In this document: positions 1 to 8,306 of the stretch, piece by piece | Layout: each line of letters opens with the position of its first letter | Numbering within the stretch: position 1 is the stretch's first letter | Source: Flavobacterium sp. 9 | GTDB lineage: Bacteria; Bacteroidota; Bacteroidia; Flavobacteriales; Flavobacteriaceae | Reading direction: 5' to 3' | Assembly (NCBI RefSeq): GCF_002754195.1 | Contig: NZ_PEEU01000001.1 | Location: 5,828,001 to 5,892,000 of the forward strand | Length of the DNA stretch: 64,000 nt | The notes under the pieces: model-generated | Databases searched by the model: none | What the model saw: only the letters and a program-made list of their open reading frames with translations | What the model was told of the DNA's origin: nothing | Program-made: the position numbers and the translations under genes

Positions 1-378
1 ACGGGAAAAGGACCATGTAGAATTTCGTTGAAACCATTTAATGTCGGTCAGGATATTCGTTTGGTTTTTGCTTATAGTCCGTTTTCAGAAAACAATGCTT
101 TTAATCAATCCGGACCTATATTTATTCACAAAAACGAAGTAGAGCAATATTCGGATATTTACAATTTTCCCACAGAATTAAAAGCAGATAAAGAAAATTT
201 TCCTTTATCGCTAATTGGCTACAGCAAAGCACAAAAAATGATTTTTACTAAATTAGTTGGTGATCATGATATCGATTTACTAATCGCTGAAATTTTTGAA
301 ACAAAAAGCGATGTTGAATATCTTCACGCAAGAAATTCAGAAGCTTGTTGTTTTATTTGTAAAATCGAGAGGGTGTAG
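1..378 (+). CDS. DUF1203 family protein, 5'-truncated by the window edge
   Basis: The frame is open from the first base, so the start codon lies outside the window; the visible part is about 125 residues. It begins GPCRISL, followed by GPIFIHKNEVEQYSD and a C-terminal HARNSEACCFICKIERV. The pattern PCR..L, then GPIF.H, then RN...C is what I associate with DUF1203 proteins, usually about 150 residues, so only a short N-terminal piece is missing. Function of the family is unknown. No signal peptide can be judged. The gene is followed by 109 bases before the amidohydrolase, so it may be separately transcribed. Confidence 0.7.
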   Translation, partial: TGKGPCRISLKPFNVGQDIRLVFAYSPFSENNAFNQSGPIFIHKNEVEQYSDIYNFPTELKADKENFPLSLIGYSKAQKMIFTKLVGDHDIDLLIAEIFETKSDVEYLHARNSEACCFICKIERV

Positions 379-487
379 TTATGTACTTTCAAAAATTGAA
401 ATAATTGTAACAATCAGCAAAATTTGTAGTCTTTGATACTAATTATTTGCATTTCACCAGAATCAAAACTAACTAATTCACTATAAT

Positions 488-1756
488 ATGAATAATATCG
501 TTCACACTTTCCTGACGTTTTTTATTGTCTTTAGTTTACACTGTAGTATTGTTAATGGACAAGAAACCAAACAAACTAAAAATGCTTTGGCGTTCGTCAA
601 TGCCACTATATATGTTTCACCAACCAATCCGGCAATTCTTGACGGAATCGTAGTTATTGAGAATGATAAAATAATTGCAGTTGGTAAAAAGAACGTGGTA
701 AAACTACCAAAGAACGCTAAACTAATTGACTGCAAGGGTTTAACAATTACAGCGGGATTCTGGAATAGTCACGTCCATTTTACCGATCCAAAAATTGCCA
801 ATGCGCCAAGTTTAAGTAATAGTGAATTATCCGCCTACCTTGAACAATTTCTAATCAAATATGGGTTTACTTATGCCTTCGATATAGGTTCATTTCCAGA
901 GAACACAAATAACATAAGACAACGTATTAACAGTGGTTCCATTTCAGGTCCTCTCATCCTGACTACTGGCCTTCCACTTACGGCTGAGGATGGTACTCCT
1001 TTCTATGTGAAAGCAATGAATATAAAATTGCCGGAACTGACTTCTATAGATGTCGCTGCAAAAATCGTAAACCAAAATATTGCCGATGGTTTAGATGGAA
1101 TAAAAATATTTGCAGGATCTCCTATGGGACCCGGCAAGGCCGAAAAGATGATGCCTGTAGAAATAGCGAAAGCTGTTATCATTACTGCCCATAAAAAAGG
1201 CAAACTCGTCTTTGCACATCCTTCTGTAAATGACGGGATTTTAGTTTCATTAGAATCCGGTATCGATATACTGGCGCACACCACTCCTGATGGCGGTCTG
1301 CCTTGGGATAGACAAATGATTCAACAAATGGTTAAAAAGAATTTATATCTAATTCCAACATTAAAACTTTGGAAATGGAGTTTACTTAATAACAATCAAT
1401 CTCCACAACAAATTGAAGATTTTGTTTCTATCGCTATCAGACAAGTAAAAGATTTTAATGAAGCAGGAGGGAATCTTTTATTTGGAACAGACATTGGTTT
1501 CATGGATGATTTTGATCCAACAGATGAGTATGTTTATTTGCAAAAGGCAGGACTTGATTTCCGACAGATTCTGGCAATGCTTACTACAACACCTTCAGAA
1601 AAATATGGTTTTTCAAAGCAATATGGCAGACTTGCTGTTGGCATGACTGCAGATATGGTGGTTTTTAAGGGAAATCCAGAACTAGACATCAGAACTTTGT
1701 CGGATGTAAAATATACGGTTAGAAAGGGTGAAATTATATATACAAAAACAGATTGA
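488..1756 (+). CDS. Periplasmic amidohydrolase (imidazolonepropionase-like metal-dependent hydrolase)
   Basis: A 422-residue member of the amidohydrolase superfamily. A signal peptide (MNNIVHTFLTFFIVFSLHC, cleaved near NGQ) sends it to the periplasm. A short beta-strand region precedes the metal-binding NSHVHF motif near residue 95. Further ligand candidates are FAHPS near residue 243, LAHTTPDGG near 262 and the FGTDIGF aspartate near 338. It ends with the usual composite-domain motif (GMTADMVVFKGNPELDIR). The family hydrolyses C-N bonds of cyclic amides, peptides or pesticide-like amides; the substrate cannot be read from the sequence. It stands alone, and a hairpin follows the stop. Start chosen because the signal peptide begins at this Met. 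Confidence 0.85.
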   Translation: MNNIVHTFLTFFIVFSLHCSIVNGQETKQTKNALAFVNATIYVSPTNPAILDGIVVIENDKIIAVGKKNVVKLPKNAKLIDCKGLTITAGFWNSHVHFTDPKIANAPSLSNSELSAYLEQFLIKYGFTYAFDIGSFPENTNNIRQRINSGSISGPLILTTGLPLTAEDGTPFYVKAMNIKLPELTSIDVAAKIVNQNIADGLDGIKIFAGSPMGPGKAEKMMPVEIAKAVIITAHKKGKLVFAHPSVNDGILVSLESGIDILAHTTPDGGLPWDRQMIQQMVKKNLYLIPTLKLWKWSLLNNNQSPQQIEDFVSIAIRQVKDFNEAGGNLLFGTDIGFMDDFDPTDEYVYLQKAGLDFRQILAMLTTTPSEKYGFSKQYGRLAVGMTADMVVFKGNPELDIRTLSDVKYTVRKGEIIYTKTD

Positions 1757-1801
1757 TTATAAAATTATAAGAAGCACTTGTTTAAAATGGCGCAAAGTCA
1801 G

Positions 1802-1819
1802 TCCCGAAGGCTTTCGGGA
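1802..1819. repeat. Short GC-rich hairpin (tcccgaaggctttcggga)
   Basis: Seven-base arms tcccgaa and ttcggga flank a four-base loop downstream of the amidohydrolase gene. It lies 50 bases before a second hairpin with a T-tract. Such short GC-rich hairpins are frequent between genes in flavobacteria; it may be a small intergenic repeat or an RNA 3'-end stabiliser. Confidence 0.5.
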
Positions 1820-1871
1820 TTGCGCAGCGTAAATAAGAACACTTCGGAGAGCGGGGGATTATAAGCAAAAA

Positions 1872-1897
1872 AAAGCTCCGGATTTCTCTGAAGCTTT
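1872..1897. terminator. Bidirectional terminator-like hairpin between convergent genes
   Basis: Stem aaagct-c-cgga pairs with tctg-a-agcttt, with one mismatch and one G-T pair, preceded by a run of eight A and followed by T-rich sequence. It sits between the plus-strand amidohydrolase and the minus-strand DUF4291-like fragment, where a shared terminator is expected. Confidence 0.6.
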
Positions 1898-1953
1898 TGC
1901 TTTTTACCACTTAGTAATTTAGTTATGTTCTGTTTTTGTGAGGTTACAATTGT

Positions 1954-2301
1954 TTACATCCATTTCTCATCAATGAGTTCGGGTGTTTCAAAATCAACTA
2001 TTCTTTCTTTAGGAATCATTAGTTTTTCAATCTGATTTTGGTTGATATATTGTTTTTGTTCTTTAATAAAATCAGAAACGTCGAATACAAAATCAATTTT
2101 TTCTTTTATCAGTTTCTCAAAATCCTCTTCGTTTAAATCAAGTTGTATGGTTTGTCTTTCGAGTTCTTTTCCAAAATAATCATAATCGGGATTCCATTTT
2201 GATGTTACTTTTTGTAAAATCTCTTTAAAGACTTCTTTTTTTATCCAAAGAGCCAATACACTTTCCTGATTTTCTTTTTCTCGCAAACTGTAATCGTGCA
2301 T
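1954..2301 (-). pseudogene. DUF4291-like protein, C-terminal half only
   Basis: The 115-residue product resembles the C-terminal half of DUF4291 proteins (normally about 200 residues). The points of agreement are NQESVLALWIKKEVFKEIL, then WNPDYDYFGKELERQTIQLDL, then DVSDFIKEQKQYINQ, then LMIPKERIV. The reading frame stays open upstream of this Met and still looks family-like for about ten residues (SFLSIMHDY). It then runs into the 3' end of the neighbouring HEAT-repeat gene, so the N-terminal half is absent. This looks like a remnant left by deletion. A short functional protein cannot be excluded. DUF4291 itself has no assigned function. The family match is from memory of its motifs. Confidence 0.5.
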
Positions 2302-2375
2302 TATTGATAGAAAACTTAGCTGTAATGGATTTGCTTTCAGACTACTATAATCAGGCTTCTCACGATCTTGGCTTT

Positions 2376-3012
2376 CTATAATAGAGGCAGCTGACTTTTT
2401 TCATTAATCAAATATAATACAATATACTCCGATACGATACCATGATAGGGTGGAGCATTATCAATAATGTCAACGTTTTTCATGATATAACCTATTATAT
2501 CTTGTCCGTTTTGAGGCAATTCTTTTAGCCTTTCTGAATAACTTTCAAGTGCTATTTTAAAGCCTTCATAGCGTGATTCTCCTATTGTAGGAACTTTTCT
2601 TCTGAATTCAAAATCCCATTTTACCAGTCTTTTGGTGGCGAATTGCGCTATTGTTTCATTTGCCTGCTCTGCTATTTGTTCTAAATATTTTTTAGCCTCA
2701 TTAGTGCCAATGTCTGCAAGTGCCCAAGTACATTTTCTTTGTAAAGGAAAATATTCATTCCATCTAATATATTCAAAGTCCGAAAACGCTACTTTAAACA
2801 AAGTTTCTGCCGTAACAGGATTGAAAAGCCCTTGCCATATTTTCATGATCTTTATGCCAGTCTGATTCGAAGATTTGACAAAGAAGTAAAAGAATTTCTT
2901 CATCCTCTTCATAAGCGTGGATAAAAGAAGTTTTACTATTATAAAATCCATCACCGTCTTTCTCGGCTATAAATTTTTTTAGTTTAATTAAATCAGTTTC
3001 TCTTTGGTTCAT
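2376..3012 (-). pseudogene. HEAT-repeat-like protein gene broken by a frameshift
   Basis: Two overlapping frames together give one protein. The 5' frame starts at 3012 (MNQRETDLIKLKKFIAEKDG) and reads to DWHKDHENMA, then stops after an unrelated tail at 2794. The +1 frame continues the protein as QGLFNPVTAETLFKVAFSD, KCTWALADIGTNEAKKYLEQ and ATKRLVKWDFEFRRK, ending at 2376. The WALADIGT-EAK-L-A-KRL-W pattern is typical of small HEAT-repeat proteins found beside polymorphic-toxin and other accessory genes. The switch falls at about 2830-2850, next to atggcaagggctttt, and needs one base removed (or two added) to restore the frame. It could be a true pseudogene or a sequencing indel. Full length would be about 205 residues. 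Confidence 0.65.
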
Positions 3013-3072
3013 TTATTTATTAAAGATTTGGTTTTTAGTTAAAGTTGTCCGAATGTCTCTTGAATTCCCTCG

Positions 3073-3379
3073 CTGGCGCGCAATGTCATTAAGTTAAGCT
3101 TTTATAAATAAAATTAATCTCGTAAAGATGGAAAGCTTAAACACAATTTTTTGAATAGGCTCCAGCTTCAGCTGGAGTTTATATAAAATCAATGTGAATG
3201 GCTTTAGCCAAAATGCGTGATTTGGCTAAAGCCTTATTCTTTGCATAATAGGTTTCTCCAGCTGAAGCTGGAGCCTATTCAATAAATTTAATACTTAAAA
3301 AAGTGGCGTCTTTAAGAAGTTTTTTCAAATTTAATTATCTTAAAAAAAGCTTAACTTAATGACGTTGCGCTCGCGCCAG
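3073..3379. repeat. Nested palindromic repeat, copy 1 (longest)
   Basis: Three nested inverted repeats share one centre. The outer arms start with ctggcgcg at 3073 and end with cgcgccag at 3379; they contain cattaagttaagcttt and its complement and differ by a four-base gap. The middle arms are a perfect 25-base pair at 3153-3177 and 3256-3280 (core ctccagcttcagctggag). The inner arms are a perfect 13-base pair, ggctttagccaaa at 3200-3212 and its complement at 3221-3233. Related elements occur at 10821-10954 and 21534-21666. Confidence 0.85.
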
Positions 3380-3396
3380 CACGGGTAAATACGATC

Positions 3397-3425
3397 AAAA
3401 AAAAGAGACTTTAAAGCCTCTTTTT
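3397..3425 (-). terminator. Rho-independent terminator of the XRE regulator gene
   Basis: Read on the minus strand it is gaggc-tttaaa-gtctc followed by eight T, 27 bases beyond the stop codon of the XRE-type gene. The stem is short (five pairs, one of them G-T). Confidence 0.6.
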
Positions 3426-3451
3426 AGAATTAATATATTTTTTATAAATAA

Positions 3452-3862
3452 TTATTTATTGATTAATTTTTCAAGTCTAGCCATCATTTCCTCTTTCTCT
3501 TTTAGCATTCGCTCATACAATGCAATTTTTTCATCATATAATTGAACAATTTTATCAATTGGATTAAATGTACAGTGTGGGTTAACTGCATTTAATGTTG
3601 ATGTATCGTTACTTGTAAAAGTATTAAAAATAATATTTATAGCTTGCTCTTCATCAAAATTCTGAAAAGCTTCAACAGGAATTCTTAATACTGCTGAAAT
3701 TTGTTTCAATAGGTTTTCTTCAATTACATCTTTTTGCTCAAGCATAGAAATTTTCTTCTGATTCCATTCATTTCCCAAATCATAAGCTAAAGCTTCCTGC
3801 TTTATGTTAAGCATTTCTCTGAAGCGTTTTACGTTTCTTCCCTGATGTATTTTCTGTTCCAT
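3452..3862 (-). CDS. XRE-family helix-turn-helix regulator
   Basis: A 136-residue cytoplasmic DNA-binding protein. The N-terminal part (about residues 5-65) is an XRE/Cro-type helix-turn-helix: GRNVKRFREMLNIKQEALA, then NQKKISMLEQKDVIEENLL. The C-terminal third (IVQLYDEKIALYERMLKEKE) is a charged, probable coiled-coil helix that may dimerise. I start at the Met of MEQKIHQGRNV; a Met four codons upstream (position 3874) is possible. Such flavobacterial proteins usually stand alone and their targets are unknown. A decayed copy of the dispersed hairpin element lies just upstream of the start. Confidence 0.85.
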   Translation of the reverse strand: MEQKIHQGRNVKRFREMLNIKQEALAYDLGNEWNQKKISMLEQKDVIEENLLKQISAVLRIPVEAFQNFDEEQAINIIFNTFTSNDTSTLNAVNPHCTFNPIDKIVQLYDEKIALYERMLKEKEEMMARLEKLINK

Positions 3863-3935
3863 AATGAATATCAATTTTTCTAAAGACTCAAAGATAAAGC
3901 CATTTTTTGAATTAAAACCTTACGTTTCAAAAATT

Positions 3936-4036
3936 AAAAAAAAATCCATTTCGTTAGAAATGGATTTTTTTGTGACGTTTAGTTTACAATTCACAAACCA
4001 TTTTATGCAAGATTTAAAGAAATTAGCATATTTCCA
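3936..4036. repeat. Decayed copy of the dispersed hairpin-tail element (copy A)
   Basis: A hairpin (aaatccatttc-gtta-gaaatggattt, 3941-3966) is followed by gtgacgtttagtttacaattc and then ttttatgcaagatttaaagaaattagcata. This matches the tail of the better copies at 42111, 47361, 51178 and 53535 (gtgacctc, ggacaaatttc, ttttatggaggatttgaagagattggctta) with many substitutions. It lies just upstream of the XRE gene on the opposite strand. Confidence 0.6.
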
Positions 4037-4313
4037 AATGAATTTGCAAAATAATATTTTGAGTTTTTGGTTAAAAGCGGTTTGATTGTATTGTAAGGGT
4101 TAAATGTTAAAATTGTTAAACGATAAAGTTTTATAATTCATCAAAAAGCTAAATGTTAGGTTTATTTTTAAACATTAGAATTTTACATTCAATTGAGAAT
4201 TCTGTTTAGTTTTTAGTAAAGTTAAATTATAGTTCTGAGATTATTCTCCTCAAAATTTGTGGATGATAAATCTAAAGATTGACAAACTTGTGTAGAAAGA
4301 AAGTATCAGTAAC
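4037..4313. other. Intergenic stretch with no gene seen
   Basis: AT-rich sequence upstream of the XRE gene and downstream of the lipocalin-like gene terminator. Apart from scattered ttaaatgtta and aacatt motifs I see no conserved structure and no credible reading frame. Confidence 0.5.
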
Positions 4314-4349
4314 AAAAAAAAGAGCATTATATAAATGCTCTTTTTTTTT
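4314..4349. terminator. Strong rho-independent terminator
   Basis: The stem agagcatt-tatata-aatgctct is flanked by a run of A on one side and nine T on the other. On the minus strand it lies 29 bases beyond the stop of the lipocalin-like gene and would end its transcript; its symmetry lets it work in both directions. Confidence 0.75.
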
Positions 4350-4377
4350 GAATTCTAAAAACAGATTTTATACTTTC

Positions 4378-4740
4378 TTAAAGTACTTTCTCATATTCTA
4401 AAGTTCCTAATTGATCTGTTGTAATGATTCTCTTTTTTGAATCAAAATAGTTAATTTTAAAAGGCACTGTAAAGACTCCGGAAATTATAGTAAGTTCATC
4501 GTTATTTCTGGATAACTTCCATTTTCCTTTATGGGTTTTGTCACCAACAAGACTTTTAAAGCGGTTATCATCTTCAAATACCTGATAAACTTGATCTGTT
4601 TTGTAATATTCCTTAATATCTTTTTCTTTACCTCTTTGTGTCCATTTTACTAATTTCCATTTTCCAATAAGTTCAGTTGATGTTTGTGAATAGGAGGCAA
4701 GTCCATAAATGCAAAATAATAAAAGGATTAATTTTTTCAT
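4378..4740 (-). CDS. Small exported lipocalin-like protein
   Basis: The 120-residue product has a signal peptide (MKKLILLLFCIYGLASYSQ, cleaved after SYSQ), followed by ELIGKWKLVKWTQRGKEKD and a predominantly beta domain (KGKWKLSRNNDELTIISG). The GKWKL start and the repeated strand pattern are typical of lipocalin-like proteins of Bacteroidota, which are periplasmic and of unknown ligand. It is monocistronic, has its own terminator, and lies immediately downstream of the nagB-type gene with about 90 bases between. A role in the glycan locus is not indicated. Confidence 0.7.
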   Translation of the reverse strand: MKKLILLLFCIYGLASYSQTSTELIGKWKLVKWTQRGKEKDIKEYYKTDQVYQVFEDDNRFKSLVGDKTHKGKWKLSRNNDELTIISGVFTVPFKINYFDSKKRIITTDQLGTLEYEKVL

Positions 4741-4831
4741 AATTTTTTATTCTAATATGATTTTAGTTCCGTAATTGTTTAAGAATCAAATTTGTTTTTT
4801 TTATTGATTTATCTAGGAAAGAATACTTTAA

Positions 4832-6760
4832 TTAAAATTCCCATCTCACAAAAGCTTCCATAGCTGCATAGCGAGACAAACCTAATTCGTTGTATAAGTC
4901 TGCAGTTTCACTATTTCTGTCTTCTGCTCTTTGCCAAAATTCTCTTGCATCAGTTCCCTGAAAAACAACTCCGTCTTTTTGAGATTGGTGTTTGAAAATT
5001 CCGTGACGTTTTGCCAAAACCTGATCCGGACTCATTGGTACAGCCATTTCGACTTCGTCAATTCCCCATTCCTGCCAAGCTCCGCGATATAACCACAACC
5101 AACAATCATTCATAAAAGATTTTGGTTTCAAGGCTTTTACAGCTTCAAAAATAGCGTCAAGACAAACTTTATGTGTTCCGTGTGGATCTGCTAAATCTCC
5201 TGCGGCATAGATTTGATGAGGTTTAATTTTTTCGATTAAATCCATTGTCAGTTGAATATCTTCAGGACCTAAAGGCTTCTTTTCGATCGTTCCGGTTTCG
5301 TAGAAAGGCAATTCCATAAAATGAATTTGCTCGTCTGGTAAACCCACAAAATGACTTGTAGAACGCGCTTCTCCTTTTCTAATTAAACCTTTTAGATATC
5401 GAACTTCAGGAATATCAATTTCACTTGTTTTTTTGTTTCTAAGAAATGCAATTGCTTTTTTATAAATGGCTTCAGCTTCCGGACTTTTGATGCCGAATTT
5501 ATCGTTATAATCGCAAACAAAACTGGCAAAACGTAAAGCTTCATCATCCGCAACAGCGATATTTCCAGAAGTTTGATACGCAACATGCACTTCATGTCCT
5601 TGCTCTTGCAAACGCATAAAAGTTCCTCCCATACTAATAATATCATCATCAGGATGTGGGCTAAAAATCAAAACTCGCTTTCTTGTCGGTTCCGCTCTTT
5701 CAGGACGATTTGTGTCGTCTGCATTTGGTTTTCCACCTGGCCAGCCCGTGATTGTATTTTGAAGTTTATTAAAAATTTTGATATTGATGTCGTAAGCAGG
5801 ACCAGAATCGGCTAATAAATCACTCATTCCGTTTTCGATGTAATCAGCATCTGTAAGCATTAAAATTGGTTTTTTAAGCTGAAGCGCCAATCCTAAAACC
5901 GCTTTACGGATTAGTTTATCCGTCCATGTGATTTTCTCTACAAGCCAAGGTCTGTTTATTCGGGTTAGTTTTGAAGACGCTTCTTTATCCAAAACAAAAA
6001 CGACATCATTGTGCTCTTGTAAAAAGGAAGCCGGAATTTGATTGGTAACTTCTCCTTCAGCAGATTTTCTAATAATATCTGATTTTCCTTCGCCCCAAGC
6101 CATCAAAATTACTTGTTTAGCTTCCATGATTTTTTTCACTCCAAGTGTGATTGCAGTTCTTGGTGTATTACTCAAACCTGAGAAATCGCCGCTTGCTGCA
6201 ACTCTCGTAATGTGATCTAAAGCAACCAAACGAGTTTTTGAGTTTTGTAAAGATCCTGATTCGTTAAAACCAATATGTCCGTTACCGCCAATTCCAAGAA
6301 TCTGAAGATCGATTCCGCCCAAAGCTTCAATTTTAGCTTCGTATTCGTGGCAATAATCTGCAATTTGTTCTTTTGTCAAAAGACCATCCGGAACATGAGC
6401 GTTTTCAGGTAAAATATCGATATGATCAAACAATAATTCTTTCATGAAACGAACATAACTGTTGATAGAATTGGGTTCCATTGGATAATATTCGTCCAAA
6501 TTAAAGCTAATTACATTCTTAAAACTTAAAGCTTCTTCTTTGTGTAAACGAACCAATTCAGCATACAATCCTTTCGGAGAAGAACCTGTTGCAAGACCTA
6601 AAATGCATGATTCATTATTTTCTTGTTTTGCTTTGATAAGTGCCGCGATTTGTTGCGCAACAGCTTTGGAAGCTTCAGTCGAATTTTCGAAAACAACGGT
6701 ATTGACGTTCTCAAATCGTTTTTCGAACCCCGTTGCTTTATCTATTTTACTTTTTATCAT
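4832..6760 (-). CDS. nagB: Glucosamine-6-phosphate deaminase fused to a PIG-L/LmbE deacetylase-like domain
   Basis: A 642-residue cytoplasmic two-domain enzyme. Residues about 15-270 are a NagB isomerase/deaminase domain: GLATGSSPKGLYAELV, FNLDEYYPM with the catalytic Asp, and GIGGNGHIGFNESGS. It converts glucosamine-6-phosphate to fructose-6-phosphate and ammonia. Residues from about 360 on are a PIG-L/LmbE domain with the metal motif SPHPDDDIISMGG and a later DPHGTHKV segment, a family of zinc N-deacetylases. This fusion is common in Bacteroidota NagB proteins. It is last in the glycosaminoglycan locus and fits the amino-sugar branch, using the product of the ROK kinase. Separated from the transporter gene by 273 bases, it probably has its own promoter. 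Confidence 0.92.
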   Translation of the reverse strand: MIKSKIDKATGFEKRFENVNTVVFENSTEASKAVAQQIAALIKAKQENNESCILGLATGSSPKGLYAELVRLHKEEALSFKNVISFNLDEYYPMEPNSINSYVRFMKELLFDHIDILPENAHVPDGLLTKEQIADYCHEYEAKIEALGGIDLQILGIGGNGHIGFNESGSLQNSKTRLVALDHITRVAASGDFSGLSNTPRTAITLGVKKIMEAKQVILMAWGEGKSDIIRKSAEGEVTNQIPASFLQEHNDVVFVLDKEASSKLTRINRPWLVEKITWTDKLIRKAVLGLALQLKKPILMLTDADYIENGMSDLLADSGPAYDINIKIFNKLQNTITGWPGGKPNADDTNRPERAEPTRKRVLIFSPHPDDDIISMGGTFMRLQEQGHEVHVAYQTSGNIAVADDEALRFASFVCDYNDKFGIKSPEAEAIYKKAIAFLRNKKTSEIDIPEVRYLKGLIRKGEARSTSHFVGLPDEQIHFMELPFYETGTIEKKPLGPEDIQLTMDLIEKIKPHQIYAAGDLADPHGTHKVCLDAIFEAVKALKPKSFMNDCWLWLYRGAWQEWGIDEVEMAVPMSPDQVLAKRHGIFKHQSQKDGVVFQGTDAREFWQRAEDRNSETADLYNELGLSRYAAMEAFVRWEF

Positions 6761-6795
6761 TTTGAGTTTATTTTAATCTAATAGGTGTAATTATT

Positions 6796-6942
6796 TTAAC
6801 ACATAGAAACATAGGCCTTGTATTCTTAAAAAAAAAGGTATTTCATTTATTTAAAAGGCACAGAGCCCATGCTATGTGAAAGAAATATATTTCTTTTTGT
6901 ATCCTTTTTATGCTTTATAAAATCTATGTTTCTATGTGTTAA
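6796..6942. repeat. Inverted repeat with perfect 19-base arms
   Basis: The left arm ttaacacatagaaacatag (6796-6814) and the right arm ctatgtttctatgtgttaa (6924-6942) are exact complements around about 110 bases that contain gaaagaaatatatttcttt. It fills most of the gap between the MFS and nagB genes. It is probably a dispersed intergenic repeat, although a role in the nagB leader cannot be excluded. Confidence 0.7.
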
Positions 6943-7033
6943 TTTTTTTGCTAATCACAGCTAAAGAAATTGTTTTTTAGAATGTTTAATTTGATCTCCA
7001 TATTTTTCAATAGCTAATACTGATGAAAAATAA

Positions 7034-8305
7034 TTAACTTTTCTTTGAGGTTAGAAAATGCATGACAATCCACGCCAGTAAATAGGCAGAGCCACATATA
7101 ATGAATATGATATTGTAACCTGCAGAAATATTTCCTAATAGTTTATAATGATCCAGAATTATCCCGATTGCCAAAGGAAAAAGAATACCTCCAACTGACC
7201 CGGCCATACCACCAATTCCTATAACGGAACTAATATCTTTTTTAGGAAAATAATCGGATACGGTAGTAAATATATTGGCGCTCCAAGCTTGATGAGCCGC
7301 AGCCGCAAAACTAATTAATCCAACTGCAATCCAGATATTTTTGGTAAACTGCGCCAACATGATTGGTAACACACAAAGCGCAATAATGAACATGGTTGTT
7401 TTGCGGGCTTTTTGAACATTCCATCCTTTTTTTATGAGATAAGAAGATAGAAATCCGCCGCCAATACTGCCAATAGTTGTGGCGGTATAAACAATTACCA
7501 AAGGCAAACTAGGCTTCTTTAAATCCAGATTAAAGGTTTCGGAGAAATAGGAAGGGAGCCAGAATAAGAAAAACCACCAAACAGGATCTGTCAATAATTT
7601 CCCGAAGATAAAAGCCCAGGTTTGTTTTATTTTGAATAATTCAATCCATTTTACCGGAACTTCTGTTTCTGAAACTACTTCGTTGTCACTATGGATATAA
7701 TCAAATTCTTCTTTGGATATTTTTTTATGACGGGCAGGAGTTTCATAAAATTTCCACCAAAAAATCAACCAAATAAAACCAATTGCTCCAGTAATCACAA
7801 AAGCTTCCTGCCAGCCATAAGCGCCAAGAATTGCGGGAACCATAATAGGCGCAACCACAGCACCAACATTTGCTCCTGAATTGAAAATTCCGGTGGCAAG
7901 GGCGCGTTCTTTTTTAGGAAACCATTCGGCTACGGATTTTATTGCCGCAGGAAAATTACCTGCTTCTGCAACACCTAAACCAACTCTGGCTAAGCCAAAA
8001 CCCAATGTGCTTTTTGCAAATGCATGTGCTACAGCAGCAATACTCCAAAAGAAAACGGATACTGAATATCCTAATTTTGTTCCTATTTTATCAATCCATC
8101 TTCCAAAACCCATCAAACCAATTGCATAAGCCGCAGAAAAAGCCATTACGATATTGCTATAATCTGTTTCTGTCCAATTAAATTCTTTTTCTAATGTGGG
8201 TTTTAGTAATCCAATTACCTGTCTGTCGATATAGTTTATGGTTGTTCCAAAAAACAATAAGGCAAGGATGCCATATCGAACTCTTTTTTCTGAAGATTTA
8301 TTCAT
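7034..8305 (-). CDS. MFS hexuronate-type importer (ExuT-like)
   Basis: A 423-residue inner-membrane protein with about 12 hydrophobic segments. The N-terminal hallmark is NYIDRQVIGLLKPTLEKEF in the first helix and loop, then GFGRWIDKIGTKLGYS in loop 2-3, and GLGVAEAGNFPAAIKSVAEW in helices 4-5. These match the anion:cation symporter group that includes ExuT (hexuronates) and phthalate transporters. It follows kdgA by one base, so it is in the uronate operon. It would bring unsaturated or free uronate, or its keto derivative, from periplasm to cytoplasm by proton symport. The exact substrate is inferred from context only. Confidence 0.85.
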   Translation of the reverse strand: MNKSSEKRVRYGILALLFFGTTINYIDRQVIGLLKPTLEKEFNWTETDYSNIVMAFSAAYAIGLMGFGRWIDKIGTKLGYSVSVFFWSIAAVAHAFAKSTLGFGLARVGLGVAEAGNFPAAIKSVAEWFPKKERALATGIFNSGANVGAVVAPIMVPAILGAYGWQEAFVITGAIGFIWLIFWWKFYETPARHKKISKEEFDYIHSDNEVVSETEVPVKWIELFKIKQTWAFIFGKLLTDPVWWFFLFWLPSYFSETFNLDLKKPSLPLVIVYTATTIGSIGGGFLSSYLIKKGWNVQKARKTTMFIIALCVLPIMLAQFTKNIWIAVGLISFAAAAHQAWSANIFTTVSDYFPKKDISSVIGIGGMAGSVGGILFPLAIGIILDHYKLLGNISAGYNIIFIICGSAYLLAWIVMHFLTSKKS

Positions 8306-8306
8306 T

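Noticed and set aside
502..735. Minus-strand frame inside the amidohydrolase gene
   Set aside because: A shadow of a well-supported gene on the other strand, with no independent support.
3073..3379. Origin or phage attachment site
   Set aside because: Nested symmetry and related copies at 10821 and 21534 fit a dispersed repeat; no iterons, DnaA boxes or integrase gene nearby.
3864..4085. Plus-strand 73-residue frame upstream of the XRE gene
   Set aside because: It overlaps the 5' end of the XRE gene and runs through a decayed copy of the dispersed element; no family features.
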